NCBI GenBank assembly: GCA_002633005.1
Contig: NMRA01000023.1
Span: forward strand, 907,619-929,307
Length of the DNA stretch: 21,689 nt
Direction: 5' to 3'
From: Phoronis australis
Lineage: Eukaryota > Phoronida > Phoronidae
Shown: piece after piece, positions 1-12,500 of the stretch
Layout: each line of letters begins with the position of its first letter
How positions within the stretch are numbered: the stretch's first letter is position 1
Program-made: the position numbers and the translations under genes
Notes under the pieces: model-generated
Told to the model about the DNA's origin: nothing
What the model saw: the letters and a program-made list of their open reading frames with translations, nothing else
Database searches by the model: none

Positions 1-155
1 ACAATATGAATATGTGCTGCTAGCCTACCCGGCATCGGGTGAGTTTCCAAAAAGAAACACTTAGTTCCACTCAATAAAACTGTTATTCAGTGGGGTAACT
101 GGTGGGGATAACATCACCGAACGATGTTGATAGAAACTGATTGCTAAAAACTTAC

Positions 156-391
156 CAAGTAATGTTGTGTAGTCTCCGAATGGAACTGCATAGTCATAGA
201 CATAGAGCACGCACGGGGCTTCAGCATCCACACACTTTTTGTCAGTTAGTTGACCCTGTTGACCGCAGTTGTCCACGAATATAGTAACCTTAGGTCTTTT
301 GGGAATTTGTGGCCACCTGTCGAAGACTTGCACCAGGGAAATTAGCAGTAATAAGGCTTAGCGCGACGACGTATTTTGATAAAAAATCCAT
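156..391 (-). pseudogene. Likely first exon of a minus-strand secreted-protein gene, frame broken
   Basis: I do not recognise the family. Reading the minus strand, an ATG at 391-389 in good context (A at -3, G at +4) begins a signal-peptide-like stretch (MDFLSKYVVALSLITA), but this frame reaches a stop after about 33 codons. A second frame, open from about 350 to the exon end, begins with a leucine-rich stretch (LLLLISLVQVF) and continues into an extracellular-looking sequence with three cysteines (VDNCG, DKKCV, APCVL). It ends at a consensus donor GTAAGT (155-150) in phase 1. The two frames differ by one base near 350. That could be a sequencing or assembly error, a real disabling frameshift, or a sign that the second frame starts at an acceptor near 327. 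The rest of the gene would lie left of the window. Exonic nature is inferred from the donor, the open frame and the composition only. Confidence 0.4.
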
Positions 392-432
392 CTTTTACCA
401 GTTGTTTACATGCAGACAGCCACACATGCGCA

Positions 433-500
433 ATTCAATCACCACTAGTACAGCAGCGACACCGCGAGGAGAATTCTCCGAATAGCCCCATTGGTACAAG
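433..500 (+). repeat. Dispersed repeat family A, copy 1
   Basis: This stretch matches 1448-1516 in the same orientation. Both copies contain TCACCACTAGTAC near the left and TCCGAATAGCCCCATTG near the right, with a more divergent centre. The copies lie about 1 kb apart. They could be two insertions of a short interspersed element, or the ends of a longer one. No coding potential is visible. Confidence 0.6.
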
Positions 501-1447
501 TAGCAAAACAATTTCATGAAATCAACTTGAAGGGACTTTGTGAAGGTTAAGAATTACCTCACCATGCTCTTTTCCCCAAACATGTATTACCTGTTATTTC
601 CACACATTCAGTTGTACCAAATATTACAACCCCCATGCCAATCCCCCCTCGGGACCTGAATGAATAATTTAACAAAATGACTTTAAAAATCGCTGTCCCT
701 TTTCAAAGGCTTTGTTCGTTGTCTCCAATATTGAAAGTAGGCTTTGACAACAGATCTGCTCTGGATGGGAAGATCTTGTTGGTTAGCTGCAGTCAAATGC
801 TAAAAACCAATTTTTGTCGATTCAGGGACGGTGCAGAAGCGATGCCGCATATCTCCTCAGGACGGTACAAGCCTTCAAACCTAAAAACCAAAGGTTACGT
901 GAAAACTGACGTGATAGATTTCCATTTCAACGTGTAATAGATTTCCAGAATATATATGATAGGGAGTAAACAAATAGTCTAATGAAATGGACATTTATCA
1001 CTCACGTACCCTTTGCCATTGGGATTGGATTGTAATCTTAACTCATTAACCTGTATCGAGTTGACAGCATAAACATTCAGCATTGATTGATGTAACTGTC
1101 ACTGATAAACTTTTAGAAATAATTCCAAACAATAATAATGCTTTGATGTACGAAAAGATCCCGATTGCTACGTCAAGTATCGGATCGCATATCACAACAT
1201 ACAAAGATTAACCAGACTCTGGCTGGCTTCTGACTGCCGCGAAGTCGACATCGGCGAGTGCCTCAGTTAACAGGCATAAGTAGAATAATCATGGAATAAT
1301 CGTTGAATTAATCACAAACCTTACCTTTGTATGAGGTCGTGCTTACTTCCTCTCATAGAAGCACTCTTTTTAAGCAATCTCAGATTCAGTTGGCACGGCT
1401 GCAAGCCATTTCACCATATATTTAAAGGGCTCGCGAAATCGAGGCTG
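501..1447. other. No gene recognised
   Basis: AT-rich sequence between the two copies of repeat A. One 86-codon plus-strand open frame (677-937) has no recognisable motif, and I see no splice sites giving it coding context. No RNA gene or transposon ends were seen here. Confidence 0.5.
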
Positions 1448-1516
1448 TTAATCTATCACCACTAGTACACGCACGCCCTCTAGTTATTGTAGATTTTCCG
1501 AATAGCCCCATTGCCA
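1448..1516 (+). repeat. Dispersed repeat family A, copy 2
   Basis: Second copy of the repeat at 433-500, sharing TCACCACTAGTAC and TCCGAATAGCCCCATTG at nearly the same spacing. The right boundary is unclear, because similarity fades after the CCCCATTG block. Confidence 0.6.
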
Positions 1517-1617
1517 TATTGAAAGTGGTTCTTTACCACTGAAACAAAATTCAACCAGCTCACCTGGTATTGTTATTGTTTGTTAGTAAAGATTCATAAT
1601 TTCAGCTGATATCAAAG

Positions 1618-1800
1618 CCTTTTCTTTAAATTTCAATTTTCAAAAAAATAATCCGTCAAACTGTTCACCACCACGTCTTCATTTTTACTCCCACAAGGCA
1701 AAGCATGTCTCCTTATTTGGTATGAGATGACATAGACGTAGCACATTTTCCTGATGAAGAAAATGTGACTTTTGACCTCAAGCGACTTCAGGCAACTGAT
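1618..1800 (+). repeat. Dispersed repeat family B, copy 1
   Basis: Similar to 14768-14940 in the same orientation, about 13 kb away. Shared blocks include TTTCAATTTTCAA, GACATAGACGTA-CACATTT and GAAAATGTGAC-TTTGA, in the same order and at similar spacing, at roughly 70 percent identity by eye. This suggests an old interspersed element. The open frames crossing it on both strands (1633-2031 and 1765-2013) are probably chance. Confidence 0.55.
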
Positions 1801-3392
1801 CGTGAGCGCATGTGCGCATTCATCATAAGTGCGAGTGAAATTAACAACGCTGTGGTAACCAATGAATTTTTCCTTCTCGCGTTTTTTGAAAATCGTGAAT
1901 TTTGGGTTTTTTCTGAAAACTTCGTCACCCGAAAAAGAGAATTTCTCTGTACTAGGCGTTGCGAGGTGGTACATATTTACTTTCGTCAAAAGTTTTTTAA
2001 CAGATATTTTTAACGAGCTTTCGCTTTCCATGCTTCTTTAAAGCGCGCTGTGGGCACAAAGTCGAAACAGCGAAATGTCAAATTACCGATCAAATTAATG
2101 AATTTGTGAGAGTATTTCACAACTTTCTTTGTTCGTGAGCACAAAATCACAGAGGCGGTGCAAGACTCAGATTCGGTGTATTCGTTCTTCTTGAAAAAAA
2201 TGCTGAACATGTGGAAAATTCCGCATATACTACTGTCTTTTTTCAGGGAAGTTAATTTCTCTACAGGACATGATATACTGTACTGTGATTATATTAGCCA
2301 CACGATTCCGTGAACTATCACATGCAATGCGACCTATTGGTGCCTTCAAAATCTGAGATGGTCGGTGCCTAACATGTAGGTTTACGTCATTGTGACTGTG
2401 CATGGGTGAGGTACCAATGGGATAGAGAAGATTAGTTAAAATGTCTTGTCGTATCCATTGAGAGAAGGCCGTACAAGCTTCCCGCAGTATCAAATGATAT
2501 CTTATCATGTAGTGATATTTTAATCTCTCTTGCAATGTCCGGCGAAACAGCACTTATGACTATGGAAACCCGAAACGGAAAAAGTCAAAAGCTCCTATTG
2601 TACTTTTGAAATATTAATGTACAATCCTAAAGAAGTATTGTCAATTCTTGTTGACAAAATAATCTCACTAAATTACATATTTTACATCCAGAAACCCTTT
2701 GCACATAATGCATGTAATAGTATCACTTGCATCAATAAAATTCGCTGCAGAAAAAAATTAACATGTCACAAAACAACGCGTTATCGAAAATGTGTCCACC
2801 GCAGAACAAAGATTACATTAAAGTAATCAATCTTGCATGCCGCGAAAGCGTGACCGCAAATGAGCACGTGATCACGAAACCGATGACGACAGGATTCATT
2901 CTAAGCAAGATGGCTGAGGTAAGGAGTTTCTGAATTTCAATTTCCTTCTCAACACAATGGGAATATCCGTCAGATAAAGCTCATCACCAAGCATGGTACC
3001 GTCGTCATCACTTTGAGGTGTCACGTGCAATTGACCTGTCAAATGCTTTTGCACTCATAAAATGTTTGGTAGCATATGTTTCGGTCCTGGAATTATTCGA
3101 ACTATATCAGATGCGTTATTTTTTAATGTATTATGAGTATAAAACGCAGTGGTGTATGTTTTCACCTAATATGGTGTTAGAACGCTGGTTTTGATCGTTA
3201 TCCTTGGTCTTGGTTAGTGAAAATGAGGTTTTGAACCTAAATTTTATTTTTAGATAGGAAATGAGTGTTTTGGGATATTTCCCGTTTTGGCTCTCCATAC
3301 ATGACACCGCTGGATCAAGATTAAGAGCACTAGAACAGGGAGACAGGCTCTTGTGAAGTAACATACGGCGGATACTGTCTGATACCGTGGTG
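1801..3392. other. Intergenic sequence upstream of the astacin gene, no gene recognised
   Basis: AT-rich. Several open frames of 60 to 107 codons occur on both strands, but none shows a recognisable domain, a signal peptide or a splice-supported structure. Distal control elements of the downstream gene may lie here, but I cannot identify any. Confidence 0.5.
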
Positions 3393-3400
3393 TATAAAAA
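3393..3400 (+). promoter_or_regulatory. TATA box of the astacin-WSC gene
   Basis: TATAAAAA lies 48 bp before the ATG at 3441. A start of transcription about 30 bp downstream would fall near 3423 and give a 5' UTR of only 15 to 20 nt. The call rests on motif and spacing to a well-supported first exon; no upstream promoter elements were identified. Confidence 0.6.
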
Positions 3401-3440
3401 TTTCCCATTTGCCATCCATCATAATCTTTCGGACAGAATT

Positions 3441-3515
3441 ATGAGCGTCTGGGTGATTTTGAGTCTGTTGTGTGTGGTGAGCACCCTCGGTGCCCCACTT
3501 GAGGAAGCCAATTCG
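3441..3515 (+). CDS. Astacin-WSC exon 1: signal peptide
   Basis: 25 codons starting MSVWVILSLLCVVSTLGAPL, a classic hydrophobic signal sequence with likely cleavage after Gly17. The exon ends in phase 0 at TCG|GTAAG. The ATG is the first after the TATA box. Intron 1 (3516-4797) contains short ATT runs near 4400 and nothing else I recognise. Confidence 0.88.
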
Positions 3516-6500
3516 GTAAGATCCGCTATAGAGGTTTAATACGTCGACACAAGCCCGTAACAAACCACATATAATTATGACTTCGTCAAAGCCTGGTGCC
3601 TCCAAAGCATTGATGTTGTTCGAAAATTCCACCCCATCTTATTACCACCCTTTTCGCTACCCTTTTCCAAAATTTATCATCAGCTATGTCCCTTGCTTGC
3701 CATTGGCGTTGCTGTGAAAGTTTAGAGCTTTTAGGAAAATGATGTAGCCTTGCCCGAATTTCATGAACATACAAGTTTCCCTGAACTCAATTTTAAGTTG
3801 GCGAGACGATTTTGTGGAGTTTGGTAAAACGGGAGTCGGGTTATATATAAACTGTTCTTTTTAATTTCATCAAGTATCAAAACTCACAGAGTAACAATCA
3901 GTTTCTTAAACGAATAGCTTTAAACGGTAAAACATCGCCTTGGCATTAGAATCCTTAGTAAATGTTTGTTTATCCCTACACACCATGTAGAAACAAATGA
4001 AATCTCACGGCTACATAATATGCAAAAAAAACATCTATGGCATACGTTCAACCCTCTGGACAGATTTCGTGGCCGAATTTTTGTAGCAAGGAAATAGCAT
4101 TTTTGTCGACCATTTGTTAGAGTATGATGAGACACTTTCGCCTCACGTTTTTACGTTGGCCTGTTTATTTCGAAAACCACTGTACATCGTAACCCAATAT
4201 AAGAACTAAAGTCACTCGCGCTGCGTACCGGCATTAGAACTGTTTCTTCAGGTACAAAAAACTGTACCTTCGACTAAAGAATATTTAGAACGTTCCTTTT
4301 TATGTTATCCGTGTCCAGCACTTGTACTTTTTGTCTTTCGTTTTTACGTTTTTATTATATTTCTCTGTACTTGTGGGTTTCTAATAAATTTAAAACTATT
4401 ATTATTATTCCCAGCGGCAAATTGTTCCCAGCATATTGATGTTTTCATACCAGTGTTTGGGTTTTCAAAATCACATCGGACAGTCCACTTTTAAAGTGGT
4501 TTACGCATGGCCTTTGACCCCGTGTCATATGCAAATGAGTTGCACACACGCAATACATGTGCTTCATTGGGCATTGGAGCTACCAAAGCAACGCTCTGAA
4601 ATGCAAAAAATAATTCAAACTTTGCTGCACGATATTTCTACCATTAGCACTTGTTACTAAATTAATGTAGATATTTAGTCAGGTTTCCTTGTATGTTCCA
4701 GGAGGCATGTACAGACAAATGACGTGTATACTGTACCCGTGATTATTAATAATGCAGTCAAGGTTGAGAATTAAATCAAACATTGATTATTTTACAGGTT
4801 GTAGATGCTGACAAAGGTGAGTAACTCATTGACAAAAAAATTAGTTACCTTTGTCTTTTTGTGTTGTTCCTTAATTGTCAACATCTAGAAAATAGCTACA
4901 TGTTAATCTACATGTAGAAAATACGTGCGATAAGGTTACCTACTAACTCGCCATTGTTGAATCCAGTATAGTAGTTGATATATTTCTGATCTAAGTACTT
5001 GTAAATTTAGGGCATTCTTGCGATTTACATTTCATTATTTTGTCTTTTCAGACGTAGGCGAATACAACCCAGGTAAATTGACATCCCATTGAATTTGAGG
5101 AAAAAGGAAATTGAGCAAGAACATGAAGACAATGTCGGTAACAAACAAACTTTGATGTGATAGGGCGACTAGCCAACTATCTTAATAGATCAAACACCCC
5201 CACGATGCATTAGTTCGTTCATTTCCTGCATAGTTGTATATGATACAAAAGTTTCCTGTAAACCCAATAAAATATCGCACGGCCATGTCCGTAGGCACCA
5301 GGATTTTAGAAAATTCAATTGTATTAAAAGCAAAATACGAAACATGTGTTCTTATATATATATATACATATATATACGTATATATACATGTATATATATG
5401 TATATGTATGTATGTATGTATGTATATATATATATATATATATCGGAAATGAGCAATAACTACGTATGTTGCTGTTGATGTTGTTTTGTTATCATAATTA
5501 TTATTATTGATGCTGGTGGTGGGTGTCTGCCTTGGTCACTGTGCAGCTGGCGATACTAACATTGTCGCACTACTAAACAGTGTTCTCGCTTTTGCTTGTA
5601 GATCTATACCAGGGGGACATTCTGTTGCCAAAGGTATGTTTATTCACGCCGTGACCATCTTCAGGATAAGCAGTTTTCGTTTATGCTAAGTAAACGTATT
5701 TTAAGCAAGATTTATAATCATTATCACTCAAAATGCATGGACTCAAAACATCTAATCCATGCATTCACATTCTCAATTTCGATCCAACAAATAATCTTTC
5801 TGTCCTCGTCTAATGTTGTGTTTTAAATATAAAATGCGCCATTATAGGCGAGCAGAAATATACATATTTTAGAGGTCGCAAACAAGTTTTGATGTCAATT
5901 AAACGACATGGGTATCAAAGAACTTTACCTAGGATTAGCCAACATTTTCCGTTGAGGAAACGTTTCCTTAGGCGGATTTAGGGGGGGGGGCAGGGGGCCC
6001 GGGCCCGCACCCCTTGGCTGCCGCAAAAAAAATAAAACAGCAAGAGCTTAGGGAAATGTTGGGTTTATTAATTAACCCCGGTAATTAAAATTAAGTGGAT
6101 GAAACAAGATTTAAATGTGTACAGTTTTAGTGTTTGGGGAGGGGGGGAGGGGCTCAGATCCAATGTCAAGTGTCAAATTCGTAACGGAACTATGGTTAAG
6201 TATAGGCTCTCCCGCGATATCCCAGGCGACCGACAGTGGCGCTGCGCACTACGACTCCGTTTCCGTCGTCTGGTCCATTGTTCAATGAAGAAAATTTACT
6301 TCAGTTTTTAAAGAAAATGGAACTTGAGTGGCGATGAAAAAACAGAAGCTGCTGGTATGATGTTAATTTTAATCGAAGCCTTGATGAATCACTCAGAAAC
6401 TCATAATTCTCTCTTTGTCAAACCTTAACTTAAGACGATTTTCAAAGCAATCCTGTCATTACTGCCAACACATTTGAAGACTATTCTAAATACAACAAAT

Positions 6501-9500
6501 TTGTTAAGAACCGATTGCATAAAGTATAAAACGTGTAATAAGCATAACAAAAAGCAGTTGGTTTCGCGCGCAAACGCTGTGGACCATAAACAAGTAGGTC
6601 TCTTAGTATACGATTAGTAGTTAAATTGTGGTGGTGTAGTGGTTAAGCACGCGCGCAATAAAAGCCAGGTCGTGAGTTCGAGTGTGTGGTACATGCAGTT
6701 TTTCCCGTTTGAAACGTTCTCCGTGTCTTTTTTTCTTGGATAATACTTGTGGTGGTGTAGTGGTAAAGCACGCGCGCAAAAAAGCCAGGTCGTGAGTTCG
6801 AGTCTATGGTACATGCAGTTTTTCCCGTTTGACACGTTCTCCGTGTCTTTTTTTCTTGGATAATACTTGTGGTGGTGTAGTGGTAAAGCACGCGCGCAAA
6901 AAAGTCAGGTCGTGAGTTCGAGTCTATGGTACATGCAGTTTTTCCCGTTTGACACGTTCTCCGTGTTTTTTTTTTCTTTTTTTTCTTGGATAATACTTTA
7001 GGAATCAAGGAAAATGCTTTATTTTTGAGGAAAAAACAGAACATTTTCCTGGACAAACCCCCTCCCAACCTCCCCCCATTCGGTGCTATACGCTTCTACA
7101 ATCGTGGTTTGCGCAAATGCTTACAGCCCAATAAAATGATGGGCCCCCCTTGTGATATCCTAGATCCGCCACTGCTATAGAATCAAACTTACCGACTAAG
7201 ACCAAAACGAGCGATTTTGAGTTTCAAGTCAGAATTTTATTGGCGGTTATATAAACGTGTATCTTGAACCGTTTTGCTCATCGTATGATGTGCTTGAGCT
7301 TTAAACAGAGTTACTGTATGAAATATGATTTACTTTCGCATTTTTAAAAACCCAAATCGTAGACGATTTGATAGACATCTGCGAATTGACGTACTAAAAA
7401 GAACATTTAGAACTCGTCGTTTCGTAAAACGGTTTGTTCTGCATACCGTGTAATCGCCAGGGTTCACATTCCACAGTCTACTTATACTTTCCAAGGCAGG
7501 TGACCACGGACAGATTACCTACTTACGTACTCGTTCTATGCTGCAGTTAAGAGGCAATTGTAATTTTGCGGAGAAACAGCGCTGCTTGTATAGAGCAAAT
7601 AGACGGAATCGGAGACTGGGATTCCACTTCACGATTTTGAACGTACTAGGGACATCTTAGGCAACCATTTAGGCCCCATCCGACCCCGTACCATCTACAG
7701 GTATTACACATTAATGGAAGTTTTTTCATTGTGTTGTTGTACGTGTGGTGGTATCCTCGTAGGAACCTGGCAAGAGCGATGAAACAGACTCAAATAGCGC
7801 ATTGTTTTAAATTATAAAAGCAGACTTCTTCCGGCAAGACAGTCGCAATTACTTCGATTTTAATTTACACACGGGCCACTGAATTCGCTCTCGAAGATTT
7901 CATTATGAATTTACCAAATTAACTCCAGTTACAAGGATTTCTTTGATAAAAAGCAAAGAACCGTGTTTGCAATGTAGCGAACGACCTAAACCGCTTTAGC
8001 TACAGGCAAATGTACGACCAGAATTAAGACTTATATAAACGGTTCCCTTCTTTAGGAAAAATACTGTAGAACGAAACCTACATGTATAATACAATGTGCG
8101 AAGACCCCTTTCAAGTGGAATGAATCGAGTGGTGCACTCTGAAATGCGTGTAGGTGACACAATAATCAAATGTCATGAAAATTTGACACATATAAGGACT
8201 TTTTTCTTATTACTCCAAAACCCATCCAACAAATTTTGCCATTCCTATTTGTTATATTTGAACATGTTCCTAGTAATTGGTATGATTAAAGCATTAACGC
8301 AAATGTCTGGCGAGTAGTTTCAAAAGTGTCAAAGTTCTATATTATTAACGTCTATAAACCCTTCTTCATTCAAAAAGTATTTTTATTAAACGAATTCTAG
8401 TTATGAACTTGGTCCCACATTCTTTTGTCGTCATTGTTTTAGATCAACGTTTAACGGTTGCTTGGTTATCAACCTTACAGTAGTTTAACATAAACTGTGG
8501 ACCTCAAAATAAAACATTTGCAAAAATGATAAATGCTTACTAAACTTTGATTTAGCCTTCAATAGAAATCGAAATAAAGTTAAAGCCACAAGTTTTAGAG
8601 TTTTTATCAACCACTTCCCTCCGTCTTCTATTTCTGTCGATGATTTAGATGTGCCCAAATGACCCAGATGCACTTTCGGTAATATTTGCGATCGACCGAG
8701 CACTACCGAACGTTTTAAGGTTATCGCCATTGTTGTAATCTGAAATTTACGAACATTGCATATATTATAAGCAATGACGTAATCCGACGAGACAATAGTT
8801 ATGGAAACCAGAAACAAAACAATAATTCGGTTTCTGGTGAGACCGGCCCAGTGAATTACGATTGACCCTCTAGAGTATCCGATAAAATGAACGCAAAATC
8901 CCAGTTTTGCGAACGTAATTTGCAAAAGAAAGGAAACCAAGAGGCTGAGTTATATACAATAGTTCTAATTTGCAATGTGGAAGTGGTTCTAAGCAGCAAC
9001 AAAAAATCGTCGCGAATTCTGACCCCAGCTAGGTCATTTCACAAACAGCGCAATTCTCTCAGAGTTTTTTTGCCTTTCGAAAATTCCCCAAGATTTTTGA
9101 TGTCTATATTTTATTTACACCATGTCCACGTTGTATCAACCCTTCTCGATAAAGCCGGGTTGACCTAGTTCAGCTAAATACATGTAACATACATGTACAA
9201 ACTCCGCCCACAGTTAACCACGCGATTCTGAGTATTCGGGCTCGATTATTCCTAAATTTCTGAATTGCGCAATACCTACATTTTATCAGGTGTTGAAATT
9301 ATAAATACCGTATTCAAGTAACTCTGAAAATTACTATCTATCACAGTCAAGAAACTCCTTCCGGTATAATGCCAAACGTACACATCTCGATCGCCGTCGT
9401 GCGTTATTGCCGATTTCCCGCATTGCGATTTTGTAATTTATTTCAATTTTTGAACATCGATTTCTCGGAGATGCGTTAACGGATTGCTATGCAATAGCGA

Positions 9501-12500
9501 ATACTTGCTTAAAATATTTCCAAATAAGTGCAAACTGATAAACAGAGTAAAAAGTTGCCTTAAAGCAACAATAGCCAAATGTCAGTGTATGCAACCATTC
9601 AAGTTAAAAAAATACAAAAAAAAACTACGAACTAGTGTTTATATCACACATACATTTAACTTCCTTCAGTCGATTTGGGAAACACATACTCTTAACAGTT
9701 TTCTTTCTTTTTGCTGGAAAGATTTGGCAGGAGGTATGCTGATTTTAAATGTTTGCATAAATGACAGGAATAACGGCAATAACCTGGTTTTCAGAAAAAA
9801 TAATTAGCTTATTTATTCGTACGGGGTCGTTGATTACGTTTTGTAATTTACAGATATTCAAATAGCAACCATAAAGTCAGTTTCAGTTTGCAATTACATG
9901 TATCTATTGGTAGCCCTTTAGGAAACGTAGAATTGGCAAACTGAGTATAATGCAAGTACATGTATTAGTGTGACTGACAATTAAAATGGGACTTGAATCC
10001 CAGTAACTCATTTTAGAGCTACTGTGGGTATGTTTAAACCCATCTAAAATCGTTTCCACAAGGATAATGTTGGCAAATTTTGGGGTGAAGTTTCATGACT
10101 CCCCTAGCTTTTATTTATGTGACATAAAAGACTGTCTGTTCTCACAAGGGGGAATGTTGGCAAATTTGGTTTGAACTTTCATGAGTATCATATCTTTTAT
10201 TTATTTTACACAGTCTGTCTGTTCCCAAGCAGTCCCCGTTATTGTTTAATTCCAGTGGTCTGTTACTTCATGTTATGTCAGTACAGTCAAACCAAGTAGT
10301 GAGCGACTATTTGTTTATTTTGTTTTCTTGATTTTGTTCTGCCATTTTTTCCACCAGAAACGTAACGGAAACCAATACACGTCCCAGAGATGGCCGAACG
10401 GTGTTATTCCGTATGTCATAGATAGCTCAATCAGTAAGTACATATACACTTGTATGTATACTTAAACCACATGCTCGAACCCGGCCTAACAGATGGGGTG
10501 CTCGAATTTTCGGGAATGTGGACATGTTACTATAAAAACGGGGTACGGTTACATGTGTGAATTGTGTATTCACTACATTTAGGTAGTTTCTGCATTTTCA
10601 GTGGACTTTTGTCGCGTTTTCTACTTTTTTGTTTCTTTGAAGCGGTCTTTTTTGCCCACTTCGGAAAATACGGGGGCTCGTCAGAGCCCCCTGAGCCCTC
10701 GTGGGTGCGCGCATGAACCAGGGCAGAGTTTTCGTAGGTGCAAGAATCTTGCTAAGAAGCTAACCCAATAACAGGCTTCGCTTGTAATTTATGACGGTAC
10801 TTCGCGAACTCCTGTGTATTCTTTTCCATTCTCGCCCCTACGGATTGCACTTCAGGTATTTGTTGTCTGGTACTTACATGTACATGTACATGTGAACTAC
10901 ACTCCTCCGTGGTGTCAATTACAATCGGTCATTACAATTAGTTGACGGCTGCTGCGATTACCAGATAGAAGTTCGTGTTCTGTGACTCACTCAGATAAAA
11001 ATACGCCGTGCAAATTCACTGTACGCACAGATGCCCATACACCAAGCTCTGTGTATCAACCCATCGTCGTACATGTACGTTGCCACGAGTTCTTTTAATG
11101 TTCCACTCTCCAGAGTGAACAAGTATAGCAGTGAATCCGGAGTTCAAGGCTCCCTTTCGTAGACGAAAGAAACTAACAGATTGAAAGATCGCGATGTAAC
11201 GTCAGTATCGTGCTTATGCGGAAAGAATTACATGTTGGGCACTACTTCTTATTCGATACTTGCTCGAACTCACTATTATGCTTAAAAACGAGGTGTTATG
11301 TCCAAACTTCAAATAGTTCAGCATATTATGAGGAAAACGTGAGCTTTCACGTTTTCGGTGTTTTAATTTATGCTAAAAAAGGCATTGTTTCCTAAGCAGC
11401 AATGCACAACAATCATTTTTGCAGTCCGTTCGTAGTGAATAATTAAGATCAATCTTGGACTAAACCGTAATGCACCCTGTTTGCTGATCTTTGCGAAGTA
11501 ATGGCTGTCCTTCACAAATGACGGTTAACCTCCGTTGCAAATCCCAAAGAGGTATAGCTTGGCGGTTTTGAGCTTAAGGTGATTCTGAACTATAACCTAC
11601 ATGTACATGTAATACTCAACACGTTTCATTTAGACCTACCGTGCGTCAGTTTGTCATGCCCCTAATGCACCAATTTACATCCTCTAGATTCTCAGGGTCG
11701 ACAGATCATTCAGCAGGCTATCAACTTTTATACATCCAATACGTGTATTAGGTGGACCCAACGAAGTAACCAGAGAGATTACGTCTTCATCCAGGCCAGA
11801 CAAAATGGGTAAATTAAAGAATTTCATTCGTGTTAAGTTTGACTTAAAGGATCCAATAAACATGCAGGTACTGGGTCAATACTGACCCTGAAATGTCTCC
11901 TGTATTGACCCAATGCTGTAGGCCAGTACAGGCCCAATAACACTTTGCACACCTGCTGAGTATAACATTTTGATATCGGGCCAGTAAAGGACAGGTACCA
12001 GACCATTACTGGCCAATACACCAACACCTGCTTTCGGCCCTATAAAGGGCCAGCATTGACAGACTGTGCTGGCCCTGTACAGGGCCATTGATGGGGTCAT
12101 ATTAAGCGAGTATACTAATTACATAGGCGAAAGTGCAGTGATGGGCCAGGACAGAGCCTATATTGAACCACTTATGTCGCCTTTGCAGGCCCAATACAGG
12201 AATGTTACTGTTTGTGGGTATAACGAAACAACAGGTACTTTGCTTTTTCAATGCTTCAGGTTTGTAATTCCTATAACGTTCGCTTTGTTGGTCATATTTA
12301 TCCTATTGCATGCGCAGATGTGACTTACAAGAAGAAAAGGCTCATGTTGTTTAATACTTTTATTACTATGAAACAGCTAAGGTAAAATAATGAATTGTAT
12401 AAAAAAACTAATAGTTTTTTACAAAACTGTCTCGGACTTGTTAGTGGACTACATGTTGGAGATTCACACAGTCTTAGAGCCCTCCCTCCCTGTCGCCAGC

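Larger units (their letters stand above)
5634..10357 (+). other. Intron 4 of the astacin-WSC gene
   Basis: The longest intron (4.7 kb). It contains the hAT-like element with its tRNA-like array (5967-7174) and the tandem dimer at 10057-10228. The parts at 7175-10056 hold no gene, RNA or repeat that I can recognise; open frames at 8096-8317, 8485-8940, 8887-9168 and 9484-9807 show no domain or splice support. Confidence 0.8.

Noticed and set aside
1-38. Plus-strand exon end (frame QYEYVLLAYPAS before GGTGAGT)
   Set aside because: Open in one frame with a good donor, but only 38 nt are visible and it would lie in the intron of the better-supported minus-strand exon.
5234-5689. Open frames across intron 3 and exon 4
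   Set aside because: The first is microsatellite translation; the second reads exon 4 in the wrong frame.
6626-6998. Functional tRNA genes
   Set aside because: A and B boxes are present, but acceptor and T stems do not pair and no sound anticodon arm is seen.
6614-7068. Two minus-strand open frames with repeated TCQTGKTACTIDSNSRP-type units
   Set aside because: They are translations of the tRNA-like tandem array; the repetition comes from the DNA repeat.
10672-10691. Histone mRNA stem-loop or transcription terminator
   Set aside because: The sequence differs from the histone consensus, and the locus is an intron with no histone gene.
11833-12323. Overlapping open frames on both strands
   Set aside because: They follow the palindromic repeat cluster and contain no domain.
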